Part shown: in pieces, positions 63,915 through 64,000 of the stretch
Numbering within the stretch: position 1 is the first letter of the stretch
Layout of the letters: each line of letters opens with the position of its first letter
NCBI RefSeq assembly: GCF_016908395.1
Contig: NZ_JAFBDU010000001.1
Span: 1,426,001-1,490,000 of the forward strand
Source of the DNA: Metabacillus crassostreae
GTDB taxonomy: Bacteria; Bacillota; Bacilli; Bacillales; Bacillaceae
Direction of reading: 5' to 3'
DNA: 64,000 bases
Notes under the pieces: model-generated
The model's input: the letters and a program-made list of their open reading frames with translations, nothing else
Told to the model about the DNA's origin: nothing
Database searches by the model: none
Position numbers and translations under genes: made by a program

Positions 63915-64000
63915 TTAAATCGATAATTCCTGTGATAATTTATAAACACCTTCTGGTAACGGATCTTTTTGCTTTAAAACTTCAATGATATCATGATCTA
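63915..64000 (-). CDS. C-terminal end of an unknown gene
   Basis: The last 27 codons (ending PEGVYKLSQELSI) are open on the minus strand up to the window edge and are followed by a good terminator. Too short to name. Confidence 0.5.
   Translation of the reverse strand, partial: DHDIIEVLKQKDPLPEGVYKLSQELSI

Overview
The window looks like chromosome from an endospore-forming member of the Bacillaceae: low G+C, strong GGAGG-type ribosome binding sites, sporulation and spore-repair genes (kinA-like kinase, splA/splB), and a gene order that follows, in reverse, the Bacillus subtilis stretch glcT-ptsGHI-splAB-ykwBC-pbpH-kinA-patA-cheV-ykyB-ykuC-ykuD-ykuE-fadH-ykuI-ykuJ-ykuK-ykuL(darB)-ccpC-dapH-dapL. 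Most of the backbone is on the minus strand. The species cannot be named from the sequence alone.

Layout. 1-2160: lysine/diaminopimelate genes dapL (cut by the window edge) and dapH, then ccpC. 2299-6320: VOC protein, 14-TM efflux pump, darB, ykuK, a mini zinc ribbon and ykuJ. 6950-7480: a glutaredoxin and, on the opposite strand, a Fur-box promoter driving a C-rich, terminator-ended transcript in the position of the iron-sparing sRNA FsrA. 7648-14560: two small exported or membrane proteins, the EAL protein YkuI, fadH, Tat-exported YkuE, and a PAS-PAS-GGDEF-EAL protein. 15071-18978: polyphosphate kinase and exopolyphosphatase, inserted between the ykuE and ykuD positions. 19315-25321: ykuD, ykuC, an HD-GYP protein, ykyB, an HD hydrolase and cheV. 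25478-32850: accessory genes (DUF1906-like protein, purine permease, lipoprotein, a KinB-like kinase with an apparent frameshift, CBS-GGDEF protein, a 13-residue repeat protein) plus a structured RNA candidate and dispersed repeats. 32930-37339: corA, patA, kinA. 37775-47645: a fatty-acid degradation island with its own TetR regulator and two near-identical palindromic operators. 48083-61000: pbpH, ykwB, ykwC, an S66 peptidase, an atypical SDR, splB, splA, ptsI, ptsH, ptsG (with a GlcT antiterminator site) and glcT. 61128-64000: small exported proteins and an SOS-linked cassette.

How the parts work together. Second-messenger signalling is dense: four c-di-GMP-type proteins (YkuI, GGDEF-EAL, HD-GYP, CBS-GGDEF) and the c-di-AMP sensor DarB. 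Sporulation input comes from a kinA-like kinase with a near-perfect sigma-H promoter, and possibly a KinB-like kinase that seems broken at its 5' end. The acyl-CoA island together with fadH gives complete activation, dehydrogenation and accessory steps for fatty acids, with a probable local repressor.

Most notable: (1) a 27-residue holin-like type I toxin gene with paired 5'/3' ends, a sequestered ribosome binding site, an antisense promoter and a LexA-type box over its promoter, close to a small WYL-like gene preceded by two more LexA-type boxes; (2) the Fur-controlled FsrA-like RNA; (3) a branched structured RNA candidate after the CBS-GGDEF gene; (4) four copies of a dispersed intergenic repeat, one with foreign sequence in its middle.
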